Counted from the first letter of the stretch, positions 36,540 to 46,526 are shown. The stretch is DNA of 64,000 nt from Flavobacterium humi (GCF_004745595.1 NZ_SRLH01000003.1:124001-188000); one strand, 5' to 3'. Notes: generated by a model not told the origin, from the sequence alone. Program-made: numbers and translations.

Positions 36540-39308
36540 TTACTGGAGTTTTTCCTCAAAAGGAATCCCCGGGTCTAAAATTTCAGTAATCAACAAAATG
36601 ATTTCCGTTTTGAAAAGCTCCAATATCCCGGGGTTAATAGCGGTGAAGGTTTCTTTGCCTTCTTTGACTGCAAAAGGCAGGAAACCACCCTTCATATTCT
36701 TAAAGGAAATAATTCCAGCTTCCATTTCCCTCTCACCGGCCTCTTTCCCGAACATAAAAGCATAACACAGCAGCTGGATGATCTTGTCGTTTTTGATCTC
36801 AAGTGTCAATCCGTCCCATTCCTTGAGCTGCACGCTGTTCTTGTCTACTTTTCCGGTTTTGTAATCGATAATCCGGATCTTGCCGTTCCGGATTTCTATC
36901 CTGTCTACTTTCCCGGCTATTTTTACCGCGTAAGGAAGCCTGGAATCGTCAATATTTTCCTCCAGATCTACCTCAAGGGCAAGGACTTGCACCGCATCTC
37001 CGTTTTCAATGTTTTTTTTCTCCTCATTGAGAAAGTTGAAGACATTTCGTTTGGCCACTTCAAAAGCCAACAGGTTCTTTCCTTTTTTGACTTCGCCTTC
37101 TTTGTATATTTCCTTAAACTGCTTCAGTACTTCCTCATCGGCAACAAGCAACATATTATCTAGGTCGGCTACGGACAGGAACTTCCCGATCACTGGTTTG
37201 TACAATTCTTCCAATGTTTCATGGATGATGGTCCCCAAAGTGTTTAAGGCGATATTCTCTTCCACTTCTTCCGATTCCCGGATAGACAATACCCGCTGGA
37301 AATAAAACTGTACCGGGTTTCGTACGTAGGAAGTCAGTGCGGAAGGAGAAAATCCTTTTCCCGTTGCAATTTCTTTCAAACGGCTTACCACCGCTTCCGA
37401 CTTCGAAATACTCATAGGTTCGTAAGCAATCGTAGGCACCGTTGGCTGTATAATGGTATGTGTGAGCGTATGTTTGGGTTGTTTTTCGACTTCCAGTTGT
37501 GTGATGAAACGGCTTTTTTCCCCGCCATCCAACCCTTCGCTTTCCGTATTGTAAAGCAGGAAGATATTTTTGGCGCGCTGCAGCAAATGGTAAAAATGAT
37601 AGGTATAAATGGCATCCTTTTCTTTATACGTCGGAAGGCCCAGCTCACGTTTCACATCATACGGTATAAACGAATTTACTGTTTTTCCGGCCGGGAATTT
37701 CCCTTCGTTCAATGAAGTGATGATGACCGTTTCAAAATCCAGGACACGGCTCTCAAGCACACCCATAATCTGCAGCCCGGACAACGGTTCTCCTTCAAAC
37801 GAAACTTCAGCCACATCGATCACCTGTTTGTAAATGGCCTGCAGCGTCTGTACAGAATCGACATGCTCGTTTTTGGAACAATACGTGATGAGTTTATTGA
37901 TGACTTTATAAATCGAATACAAAAAGGTTTTGACCACTTTGTCGTCTTCAGAATCCGAATTGAGGTTGGCCTTTACCATCAATAAGATTTCCGAAATACT
38001 TTCCAGGATCTCTATAGGTTTCCTATGCCATTTCTGGAATATCAGCCGGAACAGGTCGTTCTGCCTTTCTTGTAGTGATAATACCTTTTGATGTGTAATG
38101 AAGGTGTAATTGTTCTTTTTGATGGTTTCGACCAAACCAGAGGCAAACACATACGATTCGACAATAGGATTGGTCAACACATCCAGAATATCCTTATAGT
38201 AAAAGACATAACTTGATTCGCTTCTGTTCAATGCGTTGGCGTGCATTTTAAAGAGTTTGGCAATCAGCACCTGGATTGGATTGTTCTTACTCGAATAGCC
38301 CATAGTAATATTCAGGCTTCCTACGCTTTGGGGCAAAGAATGCAACACCGGGATTAACATGTTTTCGTCGCCCAGGACTATGGCCACTTTATCCAATGAG
38401 GAAAAAGACGCATCGGAAATCAAATCTTCAATAAGGCTGGCTGCAATTTTGGCCTGGCCGATGGATTTTGCAGTCCCAATTACCCGAATATTTTTTTCAG
38501 CCGAAAAATCATTGACAATCCATTCAAACGGATGCGCTTTGTAATGGGGCCAGCTGCTTTTAAACCTTCTCAGGAAAAGACCAGTGTCATGCGAAGGATC
38601 ATTCAGGAAAGCGGCATCTGCGTCCCAATAAACAGAAGCTTTGTCAACTGATATCAGGTATTGGATGATTTTTTCCTCCGCCTGGTTCAAGGCATTGAAT
38701 CCGGCAAAAACAAATCGTTTTTTAGGCATTGAAGCTGAAAATTCGTCCAGTTTGCTAACCGCTTCACGATAAATCAACCCTTGGTAACCGATCCCTTTAT
38801 TTTTCAAATGGCTATAAAGGTTTTCGTAATACAACGGGAGCAGTTTCCAAAATTCCAGGTAATTGTCTATTAACGTTGTTCGGTCTTCCATCGTTATACC
38901 CCATCGCTTTATAACTTCAATATCCTGAAGATACGAAAACACGTGGCCGGGTTTAAGAAGGTAGCGGTCAATTTCATTAAAATCCTGAAGCAGGGTTTTC
39001 GCCCAATTGGAAAACAGCTCGAACGATTGTTGTTTTTCTTTTGGGGTAACCGACAAATAGAGGTCATAAAATTCGAAAAGCAATTCAATCGAATCTATAG
39101 ATCGGACCTGGGCTATTTCCTGTATAAAATCTTCAATACTTATTATTTCCGGAGCAAAGGTAAATCGGTCCAAATTGGATTTGAACGATTCCAAAAGAAA
39201 AATTTTAGCTCTTTTATTGGGTAAGACAATCGTCATTTCGGAAAGGCTCAAAGCGGGATCCGAAAGCAATTGCCTAGTTAAGATTTCAAGAAAAGACTGG
39301 TTTGACAT
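36540..39308 (-). CDS. AddB-like PD-(D/E)XK nuclease
   Basis: A 922-residue protein of the AddB/RexB kind. The N-terminal half (SEMTIVLPNKRAKIFLLESF, PEIISIEDFIQEIAQ) has the helicase-like fold without a GxGKT loop. The C-terminal RecB-family nuclease has GTIIHETLEELY (motif His), IAGKVDRIEI and IRIIDYKTGKV, the D-...-DYK catalytic set. The four Cys that bind an iron-sulfur cluster in classical AddB are absent from FSPSALTSYVRNPVQFYFQ. It most likely partners the AddA-like protein at 42128-45298 to resect double-strand breaks. Its ATG is 12 bp downstream of the ompA terminator, so transcription may depend on readthrough. Confidence 0.9.
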   Translation of the reverse strand: MSNQSFLEILTRQLLSDPALSLSEMTIVLPNKRAKIFLLESFKSNLDRFTFAPEIISIEDFIQEIAQVRSIDSIELLFEFYDLYLSVTPKEKQQSFELFSNWAKTLLQDFNEIDRYLLKPGHVFSYLQDIEVIKRWGITMEDRTTLIDNYLEFWKLLPLYYENLYSHLKNKGIGYQGLIYREAVSKLDEFSASMPKKRFVFAGFNALNQAEEKIIQYLISVDKASVYWDADAAFLNDPSHDTGLFLRRFKSSWPHYKAHPFEWIVNDFSAEKNIRVIGTAKSIGQAKIAASLIEDLISDASFSSLDKVAIVLGDENMLIPVLHSLPQSVGSLNITMGYSSKNNPIQVLIAKLFKMHANALNRSESSYVFYYKDILDVLTNPIVESYVFASGLVETIKKNNYTFITHQKVLSLQERQNDLFRLIFQKWHRKPIEILESISEILLMVKANLNSDSEDDKVVKTFLYSIYKVINKLITYCSKNEHVDSVQTLQAIYKQVIDVAEVSFEGEPLSGLQIMGVLESRVLDFETVIITSLNEGKFPAGKTVNSFIPYDVKRELGLPTYKEKDAIYTYHFYHLLQRAKNIFLLYNTESEGLDGGEKSRFITQLEVEKQPKHTLTHTIIQPTVPTIAYEPMSISKSEAVVSRLKEIATGKGFSPSALTSYVRNPVQFYFQRVLSIRESEEVEENIALNTLGTIIHETLEELYKPVIGKFLSVADLDNMLLVADEEVLKQFKEIYKEGEVKKGKNLLAFEVAKRNVFNFLNEEKKNIENGDAVQVLALEVDLEENIDDSRLPYAVKIAGKVDRIEIRNGKIRIIDYKTGKVDKNSVQLKEWDGLTLEIKNDKIIQLLCYAFMFGKEAGEREMEAGIISFKNMKGGFLPFAVKEGKETFTAINPGILELFKTEIILLITEILDPGIPFEEKLQ

Positions 39309-39320
39309 TCTATAAAAATA

Positions 39321-39349
39321 AAAAAAACGTCCCGAATCCGGGACGTTTT
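39321..39349 (-). terminator. Intrinsic terminator after the OmpA-family gene
   Basis: Perfect 11-bp stem AAAACGTCCCG (39324-39334) / CGGGACGTTTT (39339-39349) with loop AATC, followed by T on the minus strand. It ends 12 bp before the ATG of the AddB-like gene. Confidence 0.9.
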
Positions 39350-39371
39350 AGAAATATATTTTAGAAAGAAA

Positions 39372-40790
39372 TTATTTAACTAATTTCACTTCTACTCTTC
39401 TGTTTTGAGCTTTACCAGCTTTAGTTTTGTTGGTAGCAATTGGTTTAGATTCTCCGAAACCAGCTGAAGATAATCTTGCAGAGTCAATACCATTTTCGAT
39501 CAAATAGTTTTTAACAGCAGCAGCTCTGTCTTCAGATAATTTTTGGTTAGCAGCATCTTTACCGTCGCTATCTGTATGACCTTCAATTGAGAAGTTAGAA
39601 GTTGGGTACTCTTTTAAGATCGCAACAATTGATTGTAATACTGGGTAAGTTTGTTGTTGGAAAGTAGCTTTAGCAGAGTTGAACAAGATAGTTTTAGCGT
39701 AGTCATTTAATCTTTTGATTACATCTTCGCTTACTTCAGGACAACCATTGTTAGCAACAGTACCTTTTACATCTGGACATTTATCGTCTTTATCTAAAAC
39801 GCTATCTCCGTCAGTATCTGGCCATGGGCAACCTCCGTTTTCTCTTGGACCAGCAACAGTAGGACATTTGTCTTTGTTATCAGCAAGACCGTCACCGTCA
39901 GCATCTGGACATCCGTTTAATGCAGGTAAACCAGCAACATCCGGACAAGCATCGTCTTTATCAGCGATTCCGTCACCGTCAGTATCAGGACAACCGTTCA
40001 ATTCTTTTGTACCAGCAGCATCCGGACAAGCATCGTCTTTATCAGCGATTCCGTCACCGTCAGTATCAGGACAACCTTGGAATGCAGGTAAACCAGCTAC
40101 ATCTGGACAAGCATCGTCTTTGTCATAGATTCCGTCACCATCTGTATCTTTACCTCCGAATTGGAAAGTTAAACCAGCCATGTGTTGGAAAAGAGAAGGA
40201 ACTTCGAACTCACCGAATCCGTTTCTGTCTGTAAATGCTTTTTTGTAAGTAGAGCTTAAAGATAAACCAACTTGCTCAGTAAACCAAAAAGTCAAACTAC
40301 CACCAATGTTAGCTGTTCCGGCAGATTTATCCTCTAACCAAGTGTAACCTCCACCTACGTTAACAGCAGGGTCAAACCATTTAGAACCGATAAGGTTTTT
40401 TAAGCTATATCTGATGTTTCCATCTGCTGAGTAATACATTAAATCCCCAGGATTAGAAACTGTAGTAGTGTTAGCTGATTGTCCTGGAACCCAGTCAACC
40501 CATTTAGTGATTTTGTTAACAGATCCTGTAATTCCAACAGAGAAATTACCACCAACATTTCTTGAAACAGTTAAGTAAGAAACCGAAGGAAGGATGTTCC
40601 AATGATCTTTTACGTCAAAAAATTGTGAAAAGTGATCTTTTAAATTAAAATCTCTCGGACTAGCACTAGTTCTATTGTCTACTGCATTCGCTCCGAAAGA
40701 TATTGCCCATGGGTTGTTGCTGTCTTGTGCAGTAGCACTTAACCCAGCAATCATCAACATGGAAACAAAAAGTTTGTTAAGATGTTTCAT
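39372..40790 (-). CDS. OmpA-family outer membrane protein with thrombospondin type 3 repeats
   Basis: A 472-residue protein with signal peptide [21 protein letters not shown]. Residues about 25-210 form a beta-barrel-like N-domain. Five calcium-binding TSP3 repeats follow ([16 protein letters not shown] type, about 214-350). The C-terminal OmpA/MotB peptidoglycan-binding domain has [36 protein letters not shown] and the final [10 protein letters not shown]. It is presumably a major outer-membrane protein linking barrel and cell wall; the strong consensus promoter and close match to preferred codons support high expression. TSP3 repeats are near-identical at DNA level. Confidence 0.95.
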   Translation of the reverse strand: MKHLNKLFVSMLMIAGLSATAQDSNNPWAISFGANAVDNRTSASPRDFNLKDHFSQFFDVKDHWNILPSVSYLTVSRNVGGNFSVGITGSVNKITKWVDWVPGQSANTTTVSNPGDLMYYSADGNIRYSLKNLIGSKWFDPAVNVGGGYTWLEDKSAGTANIGGSLTFWFTEQVGLSLSSTYKKAFTDRNGFGEFEVPSLFQHMAGLTFQFGGKDTDGDGIYDKDDACPDVAGLPAFQGCPDTDGDGIADKDDACPDAAGTKELNGCPDTDGDGIADKDDACPDVAGLPALNGCPDADGDGLADNKDKCPTVAGPRENGGCPWPDTDGDSVLDKDDKCPDVKGTVANNGCPEVSEDVIKRLNDYAKTILFNSAKATFQQQTYPVLQSIVAILKEYPTSNFSIEGHTDSDGKDAANQKLSEDRAAAVKNYLIENGIDSARLSSAGFGESKPIATNKTKAGKAQNRRVEVKLVK

Positions 40791-40825
40791 ACTTAATTTT
40801 ATTTGATTACAATACGTTATTGTGA

Positions 40826-40856
40826 CAAAAGTAAGTCGTAAATAATTAATTACAAA
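40826..40856 (-). promoter_or_regulatory. Strong promoter of the OmpA-family gene
   Basis: On the minus strand TTTG (40856-40853), a 19-nt spacer and TACTTTTG (40833-40826), a full consensus. The leader is about 30 nt. Confidence 0.7.
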
Positions 40857-40895
40857 ATGAATTGTTAAAAAAAACCAATAAAAAACAAAAAAAAA

Positions 40896-42095
40896 TTATT
40901 TTTTTATCACATTAAGTTCTATTCCAACTTCTGTAAAAGCCTGAATAGCTTTATCTAAATGTTCTTTTGTATGAGCCGCAGATAATTGCACCCTGATCCT
41001 TGCTTTGTCTTTTGGCACCACAGGATAGAAGAAGCCAATAACATAGATGCCTTTTTGCAGTAATTTATCGGCCATGACCTGAGATAATTTGGCATCGTAC
41101 AGCATTACGGGAACAATTGCAGAATCACCATCTATAATGTCCAGCCCGGCCTTTTTCATGCCTTCCTTGAAGTAGTTGGTGTTCCATTCCAGCTTGTCTC
41201 TTAAAGTAGTATCTTTCTCGAGCAATTCGAAAACTTTAATTGAAGCACCCACGATAGATGGAGCCAATGAATTCGAGAACAAATACGGGCGGGAACGCTG
41301 GCGTAAAATCTCGATTACCTCTTTTTTGGCAGTGGTATAACCTCCCATAGCACCTCCTAGTGCTTTTCCTAATGTCCCGGTAATGATATCAACGCGCCCT
41401 AAAACTTTTTTGGCTTCCATTGTCCCTTTTCCGGTCGCTCCGATGAATCCGGCAGCATGGCATTCGTCCACCATAACCATAGCATCGTATTTATCTGCAA
41501 GGTCGCAGATTTTATCTAATGGCGCCACCAATCCGTCCATAGAGAAAACACCGTCAGTTACGATTAGCTTAAAACGTCTTCCTTCGGCATTGGCCTTGAT
41601 TAATTGTTGTTCGAGGTCTTCCATGTTGGAATTCTCGTAACGGTAACGGGCTGCCTTGCACAAACGGACACCGTCAATAATGGACGCGTGGTTCAGGCTA
41701 TCCGAAATAATACAATCTTCCTCTCCCAACAAAGGTTCAAAAACCCCTCCGTTAGCATCAAAAGCAGCAGCATATAAAATAGTATCTTCGGTTCCGTAAA
41801 AATCTGCAATTTTCCTTTCCAGGGTTTTGTGGATGTCTTGTGTCCCGCAGATGAAACGTACGGATGACATTCCGAAACCATGCGAATCCAAAGCATCTTT
41901 CGCCGCCTGGACCACTTCCGGATGGGAAGACAATCCCAGGTAATTGTTAGCGCAGAAATTTAAAACGGTTTCCCCGGTAGAAATAGTGATTTCCGCTCCC
42001 TGCGGCGAGGTAATGATTCTTTCTTTTTTGAAAATCCCGTTATCTTCAATTGCCTGCAGTTCGTTTTGTAAGTGTTGTTGAATCTTTCCGTACAT
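40896..42095 (-). CDS. kbl: Glycine C-acetyltransferase (2-amino-3-ketobutyrate CoA ligase)
   Basis: A 399-residue PLP enzyme of the alpha-oxoamine synthase family, the length of Kbl. It converts 2-amino-3-oxobutyrate and CoA to glycine and acetyl-CoA in threonine breakdown. Visible marks are [56 protein letters not shown], the [17 protein letters not shown] segment with the PLP Asp, and [13 protein letters not shown] with the Schiff-base Lys. The second enzyme of the pathway (threonine dehydrogenase) is not in the window. The -7 box overlaps the end of the AddA-like gene. Confidence 0.96.
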   Translation of the reverse strand: MYGKIQQHLQNELQAIEDNGIFKKERIITSPQGAEITISTGETVLNFCANNYLGLSSHPEVVQAAKDALDSHGFGMSSVRFICGTQDIHKTLERKIADFYGTEDTILYAAAFDANGGVFEPLLGEEDCIISDSLNHASIIDGVRLCKAARYRYENSNMEDLEQQLIKANAEGRRFKLIVTDGVFSMDGLVAPLDKICDLADKYDAMVMVDECHAAGFIGATGKGTMEAKKVLGRVDIITGTLGKALGGAMGGYTTAKKEVIEILRQRSRPYLFSNSLAPSIVGASIKVFELLEKDTTLRDKLEWNTNYFKEGMKKAGLDIIDGDSAIVPVMLYDAKLSQVMADKLLQKGIYVIGFFYPVVPKDKARIRVQLSAAHTKEHLDKAIQAFTEVGIELNVIKK

Positions 42096-42127
42096 TTTTA
42101 TATGTATTTGATTTTTACTAATTAGGT

Positions 42128-45100
42128 TTACAAATGTACTATTTCTAAATTTTCCCCTATATATATTAATGTTTTTTTCAGGACACTGAAGCCCATTTCC
42201 TGTAAGGCAGCTTCATATTCATCGAGTTGTTTCGCGTATTTTGGCTGATGGGTTCCTGTTTTGTAATCCAGCAAGTACGCGTTGTTCCCCAAAACTGCCA
42301 CCCTGTCCGGCTTGATGGTCCTGGTTCCTTTTTTGAGGATATTCTGCTCGTTGAAAATCGCTGCGTTTTCGTCAAAAAAATCTTTCAAATCCGGATGGGA
42401 AACAATTTCAGCAATCGTTTTTTCTACTTCTTGTTTTTGATTTTCGGTAATCAATCCGTTTTCCAATGCTTTTTTAACCGCCAGGGAAATATCATGTCGT
42501 GTATTGACATAAGAGAGCACTTCGTGCAGGACATTCCCGAATTCTATCGCGCTTAATTGATGGGTTCCCCACATAAGCGCCTCTCTTTGTGCAATCTTGA
42601 TCGCCTCCGGACGAATCACCGAAGCAACCGATTTGATTTTGACCGGTTCCTGCTGTACGTTTTTCTTCTCGGATATTTTTTCCGGACGGCCAAAATCATA
42701 CGAGAGGACCGCAGGATCAAAGCCAGCACGATCTTGCAGGAATTCGATAAAAAGCGAAGACAAATTATTAGGCAGGTCTCCTTTTTTTCCGATATTCATC
42801 CCTGAAATGATATACAATTGCTCCTCTGCCCGGGTAAGTGCAACATATAAGACATTACTATTATCCAGTAGGTCTTCCTGGGATTTCTGACTATAGACGG
42901 CAGCTGCATTTTCGCCAAAATCATTCACTTTGCTGGATTTGTCAATGAGGAATTTACTGAAATCCAAATCATCGGTTTCAGAATCCAGCCACATTTTCTC
43001 TCTTTTGTTGGCACTGTAATTTTCTTCCGCAAAGGAAAAAATCACCACCGGGAATTCCAGCCCTTTCGATTTATGGATCGTCATGATGCGGATCGAATCC
43101 GAATTTTCAGAAGAAGGTACACTCAGTTTGTAACCGCTTTTATCCCAATACTCCAGGAAATCAGGGATACTCAACTGGTATTTGACATCCCGTTCCAGGA
43201 CAATATCCAAGAAATACTGGACATAAGCGGTATTGTTTTTAGGCAGGATGCATTTTGAGACCAGGAATTCCACGATTTCATACAATGATTTTTTGCGGAT
43301 GTTTTGAAACGGAAGGTCCAACCCGAAATGAAGCAGCCATTGTGCCAGCTCCTCTTCTTTTTTGAATTGGATCCCGGTAAAGATGAAATCATGGACCACC
43401 ACTTCGTTTGCCATGTTCCTGGCCAAATAATACAAGGCATTTGCCAGGGATTCTATATCTTTTTTGTCATTGAGGTAAGCCAGCAGGTTCAGGATGAATT
43501 TTACTTCCGACGAAGCATTGATGAGCAAGCTTTCAGAAGAAATAACCGGTATTTCATTTTCTGTCAAATAATTAGCCAGCAAAATGCCGTATTTATTGTT
43601 TCGGGTCAAGAGTACTATTTCGCCGTATGAAAACCCTTCTTTCCTCACTTTTTCAATCGTTCTCAAAGTAGCTTTAAGGTACATGTCTTCCTGGGAAGTG
43701 TTCTCTTCCTCATCTTCATATGCCGCATCGTTTTCCGGTTTTGGAACAAAGGAAATATTCACATAGCCTCCTTTTTTTTCATTTGAATGCTGGAAACTCT
43801 GGTTTTCGTACAAATCCTTGTAATCTTCATTTGAAAATTTTTGTGCCACAAACGCAAAAAAATCATTGTTGAAATCAATGATCTGATCATAGCTCCGGTA
43901 ATTGGAGCCCAGGTCAAAAACTTCCTTGTCCTTATTGCTGAAAGGGTTGCCGGTTTTGGCCAAATGGATGAACTGCTCCGCTTTCCCGCCGCGCCATCTG
44001 TAAATGGACTGTTTGGGATCGCCAACAATCATCAGCGAGCCCTGTATTCCCTGTAAATCTTCACTGGACAAGGCATTGTCAATTAACGGAATCAGGTTTT
44101 GCCATTGCATTTCGGAAGTATCCTGGAACTCATCGATAAAAAAATGCTTGTATTTTTCGCCCAGGCGTTCATAAATGAAAGGCGCCGGCTGGTTTTGAAT
44201 CTGTTCGTTGATTAGCCGGTTGAATTCGGAAATAGACAATATATTCTGTTCTTCCTGGATTTTAGCCAATTGGTTGCTGACGGTATTGAGCAGCGAAAGA
44301 GGCGTGATATTTTTCAGGAAAGCTTTGTAAAAAAGGTATTTTTCGGCAATGGCGTTTATTTGCCTGAGGTTTTCAAGCAATGCTTCTGCAATAGTATCGA
44401 CTGCATTTTTCTGATCCTGCGGTGTTTTGGCCGCATAGCGTTTGCCTTCCGATGCTTCAAGGTATTTATAATGCCCGGTGTGCTTGGTCATTTCGCCTGA
44501 AACCAGTTTTAAAAAATGCTTCGGCACATAACTGGAATAAAAGGAATTGTGCTCAATCCCGTTTTGCTCCATCATTGAAAGCGATCTTTTGGCCAGGTCA
44601 ATGCTCTGCTCTTGCAACTGATCGCATAAGGCATCCAGTTTCTTCTTTAGGTGAATAAACTCTGGAATGGTTTTGTTTTGCAGCAGCCGGACTTCTTCCC
44701 TGTAATTTTCATTGAGGATCAGCCGGCCGGTATTCATGATTTCATTGGAAACATCCCATGATTTGTCATCATCGGTTTTCTCCATGGCAAAATCAATCAG
44801 CAGTTTGGTCAGGACCGGATCTTCACCAGCCTGGGCGACAATCGCATCAACCGCTTCCTGCAACAGGTTTTCAGTATCGAGCGAAACATCGAAAGTAACC
44901 GGCAAATTCAGGTCAAAAGCAAAAGAGCGGATTACTTTGTGCGTGAATTTGTCTATGGTCGAAATATCAAAAGCCGCATAATTATGGATGATGTTTTTGA
45001 TAATCGCTTTGGCTTTGGCAGTAATCTGAATGAGGTCCAGGTCGGTTTCACGGCTAATGTCCTGCATCAGGCCGACGGACTTCCCGGAAGGGTTTTCTTT

Positions 45101-45298
45101 GGTAAAATCAAACAGGCTGCCTATAATCCTGCTTTTCATTTCATGCACAGCCTTATTGGTAAAGGTAATGGCCAGGATATTCCGGTAAGCGTCATCTTTC
45201 CTGGAGGTTAAGATGATTTTAAGGTATTCCTTGACCAAGGTATACGTTTTCCCTGAGCCGGCTGAAGCATTGTATATGGAGAAAGCAGGAGTTTTCAA
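42128..45298 (-). CDS. AddA-like UvrD-family helicase-nuclease
   Basis: A 1056-residue exonuclease V subunit. Walker A is [10 protein letters not shown] (residues 11-20); motif II is [11 protein letters not shown], motif [12 protein letters not shown], motif [20 protein letters not shown] and motif [14 protein letters not shown]. The C-terminal RecB nuclease has [21 protein letters not shown] and AYLLDYKTG. It acts in double-strand break repair, resecting ends together with an AddB-type subunit. That partner is probably the gene at 36540-39308, on the same strand but separated by kbl and ompA. No promoter stands out in the 116 bp to sodA. Confidence 0.93.
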   Translation of the reverse strand: MKTPAFSIYNASAGSGKTYTLVKEYLKIILTSRKDDAYRNILAITFTNKAVHEMKSRIIGSLFDFTKENPSGKSVGLMQDISRETDLDLIQITAKAKAIIKNIIHNYAAFDISTIDKFTHKVIRSFAFDLNLPVTFDVSLDTENLLQEAVDAIVAQAGEDPVLTKLLIDFAMEKTDDDKSWDVSNEIMNTGRLILNENYREEVRLLQNKTIPEFIHLKKKLDALCDQLQEQSIDLAKRSLSMMEQNGIEHNSFYSSYVPKHFLKLVSGEMTKHTGHYKYLEASEGKRYAAKTPQDQKNAVDTIAEALLENLRQINAIAEKYLFYKAFLKNITPLSLLNTVSNQLAKIQEEQNILSISEFNRLINEQIQNQPAPFIYERLGEKYKHFFIDEFQDTSEMQWQNLIPLIDNALSSEDLQGIQGSLMIVGDPKQSIYRWRGGKAEQFIHLAKTGNPFSNKDKEVFDLGSNYRSYDQIIDFNNDFFAFVAQKFSNEDYKDLYENQSFQHSNEKKGGYVNISFVPKPENDAAYEDEEENTSQEDMYLKATLRTIEKVRKEGFSYGEIVLLTRNNKYGILLANYLTENEIPVISSESLLINASSEVKFILNLLAYLNDKKDIESLANALYYLARNMANEVVVHDFIFTGIQFKKEEELAQWLLHFGLDLPFQNIRKKSLYEIVEFLVSKCILPKNNTAYVQYFLDIVLERDVKYQLSIPDFLEYWDKSGYKLSVPSSENSDSIRIMTIHKSKGLEFPVVIFSFAEENYSANKREKMWLDSETDDLDFSKFLIDKSSKVNDFGENAAAVYSQKSQEDLLDNSNVLYVALTRAEEQLYIISGMNIGKKGDLPNNLSSLFIEFLQDRAGFDPAVLSYDFGRPEKISEKKNVQQEPVKIKSVASVIRPEAIKIAQREALMWGTHQLSAIEFGNVLHEVLSYVNTRHDISLAVKKALENGLITENQKQEVEKTIAEIVSHPDLKDFFDENAAIFNEQNILKKGTRTIKPDRVAVLGNNAYLLDYKTGTHQPKYAKQLDEYEAALQEMGFSVLKKTLIYIGENLEIVHL
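42131..42138 (-). promoter_or_regulatory. -7 promoter box of kbl
   Basis: The minus strand reads TACATTTG, perfect match, inside the last codons of the AddA-like gene and 35 nt before the kbl ATG. Confidence 0.45.
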
Positions 45299-45369
45299 AT
45301 AAAAGCGATTAGAGTTTTACTTTATAGTGAAATAAAAAAATACTATTTCCTTTTCCAAAGTTAAATGTT

Positions 45370-45377
45370 TAATTTTG
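45370..45377 (+). promoter_or_regulatory. -7 promoter box of the superoxide dismutase gene
   Basis: TAATTTTG, perfect match, 37 nt before the ATG. Confidence 0.45.
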
Positions 45378-45414
45378 ATTTGAATTAAATACTAATCATT
45401 TAAAATTTTATATC

Positions 45415-46020
45415 ATGGCATTCGAACTACCGAAATTACCCTATGCATACGATGCATTAGAACCACATATTGATGCAAGGACAATGGAAATCCACCATTC
45501 CAAACATCATAATGCTTATACCACAAACCTAAACGCAGCCATTGCCGGAACAGATTTGGAAGGGAAAAGCATTGAAGAAATCCTAAAGAACCTCGATTTG
45601 ACAAAAGGCGCAGTCCGTAACAATGGCGGCGGTTTTTTCAACCATAATCTTTTCTGGACCGTAATGTCTCCAAACGGAGGCGGTTTGCCAACTGGCGAAT
45701 TGGCTTCTGCTATTGACGCAGCTTTTGGGAATTTTGAAGAATTCAAAGCGCAATTCTCTAAGGCTGGAGCAACACAATTCGGATCCGGTTGGGCATGGCT
45801 TTGCGTAAAAGACGGGAAACTGGAAGTTTGCGGAACTCCTAACCAGGACAACACATTGATGCCTGGAGTAGGCTGCGGCGGGACACCAATCCTGGGAATG
45901 GACGTGTGGGAACACGCTTATTACCTAAACTACCAAAACCGCAGACCGGATTATATTGAAGCATTCTTCAATGTAATTAACTGGGATGAAGTAGCCAGAC
46001 GTTACGCAGCAGCGAAATAA
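45415..46020 (+). CDS. sodA: Superoxide dismutase, Fe/Mn family
   Basis: A 201-residue cytoplasmic enzyme with no signal peptide. Metal ligands fit His27 (EIHHSKHH), His77 (FFNHNLFW), Asp163 and His167 (DVWEHAYY). [10 protein letters not shown] and the Gln144 in TPNQDN are the residues that, in the family, favour manganese over iron; a cambialistic enzyme remains possible. It is monocistronic between divergent addA and convergent small-RNA/purF-like genes, with a very strong 15-bp terminator hairpin. Confidence 0.96.
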   Translation: MAFELPKLPYAYDALEPHIDARTMEIHHSKHHNAYTTNLNAAIAGTDLEGKSIEEILKNLDLTKGAVRNNGGGFFNHNLFWTVMSPNGGGLPTGELASAIDAAFGNFEEFKAQFSKAGATQFGSGWAWLCVKDGKLEVCGTPNQDNTLMPGVGCGGTPILGMDVWEHAYYLNYQNRRPDYIEAFFNVINWDEVARRYAAAK

Positions 46021-46038
46021 ACGCCCTTCAGTATATTG

Positions 46039-46070
46039 AAAAAGCCGGAAAGATATCTTTCCGGCTTTTT
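46039..46070 (+). terminator. Intrinsic terminator of sodA
   Basis: Perfect 15-bp inverted repeat AAAAAGCCGGAAAGA (46039-46053) / TCTTTCCGGCTTTTT (46056-46070). It may work in both directions. Confidence 0.9.
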
Positions 46071-46094
46071 CGTATTATTTAATTTAATTTCAAT

Positions 46095-46165
46095 AAAAAA
46101 GGTGAAATTGCTTTCACCTTTTTTGCCCCAAATCTACCATAAACTTAACCTACTTATGTAATGGT
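46095..46165 (-). ncRNA. Predicted small RNA, copy 1
   Basis: On the minus strand a transcript starting at the A of ACCATTACATAAG (46165), 5 nt after a consensus -7 box, would run 71 nt to the T run at 46100-46095. The terminator stem is GGTGAAA / TTTCACC with loop GCAA. The first 50 nt are identical to copy 2, while the terminator stem differs by paired changes. ACCAT and ATGGT can close a 5' stem. An 8-codon frame MVDLGQKR is present, but RNA-level function is more likely. Candidate families include Flavo-1 RNA; I cannot confirm this. Confidence 0.75.
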
Positions 46166-46169
46166 GAGT

Positions 46170-46201
46170 CAAAGATATACGGTGGTTGTTTTGTTGCCAA
46201 A
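46170..46201 (-). promoter_or_regulatory. Promoter of small RNA copy 1
   Basis: The minus strand has TTTG (46201-46198), a 20-nt spacer and TATCTTTG (46177-46170). The block upstream (from TTCACCGATTTTATTTGG, ending at 46214) is identical in copy 2. Confidence 0.75.
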
Positions 46202-46257
46202 TAAAATCGGTGAAAAACCAATAAAGTCGATATGTGGCATATTATTTTGAGCGTCTC

Positions 46258-46296
46258 ACTAAATTTAGTTAGAAGGGCATTTAACTGAATTTAGTT
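46258..46296. repeat. Two adjacent AT-rich palindromes upstream of small RNA copy 1
   Basis: ACTAAATTTAGT (46258-46269) is a perfect 12-bp palindrome. AACTGAATTTAGTT (46283-46296) is near-perfect and shares the AATTTAGTT half. Centres are about 26 bp apart. They lie 57-95 bp upstream of the copy 1 -33 box, in the spacer 46215-46366, where I see no gene. An operator is possible. Confidence 0.4.
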
Positions 46297-46366
46297 AAAA
46301 AAAGCCGTAGAAATTTTTTTTTGTAAGAGTACTCTTTATTTGGGTTTTCAGGAAGTGGTATAAAAT

Positions 46367-46439
46367 AAAAAAGGTAGAAGTTTAGTTCTACCTTTTTTGC
46401 CCCAAATCTACCATAAACTTAACCTACTTATGTAATGGT
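46367..46439 (-). ncRNA. Predicted small RNA, copy 2
   Basis: Same architecture as copy 1: a transcript from 46439 of about 73 nt, with the same 50-nt core, ending in stem GGTAGAA / TTCTACC with loop CTAAAC and six T. The stem bases that differ from copy 1 change on both sides, so pairing is kept. It follows the purF-like gene (stop at 46527) on the same strand and has its own promoter. It might alternatively serve as that gene's terminator region. Confidence 0.75.
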
Positions 46440-46443
46440 GAAG

Positions 46444-46475
46444 CAAATGTATATTGCGGTTAAGCTGTTGCCAAA
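46444..46475 (-). promoter_or_regulatory. Promoter of small RNA copy 2
   Basis: The minus strand has TTTG (46475-46472), a 20-nt spacer and TACATTTG (46451-46444). The geometry is identical to copy 1, while the spacer sequence has diverged. Confidence 0.75.
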
Positions 46476-46526
46476 TAAAATCGGTGAATTGTACAAATAA
46501 TCGTTGAAAAGCATAATTACCGAAAT

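Noticed and set aside
39750..40140. Regularly spaced repeats resembling a CRISPR array
   Set aside because: They are in-frame TSP3 protein repeats inside the OmpA-family gene; no cas genes are present.
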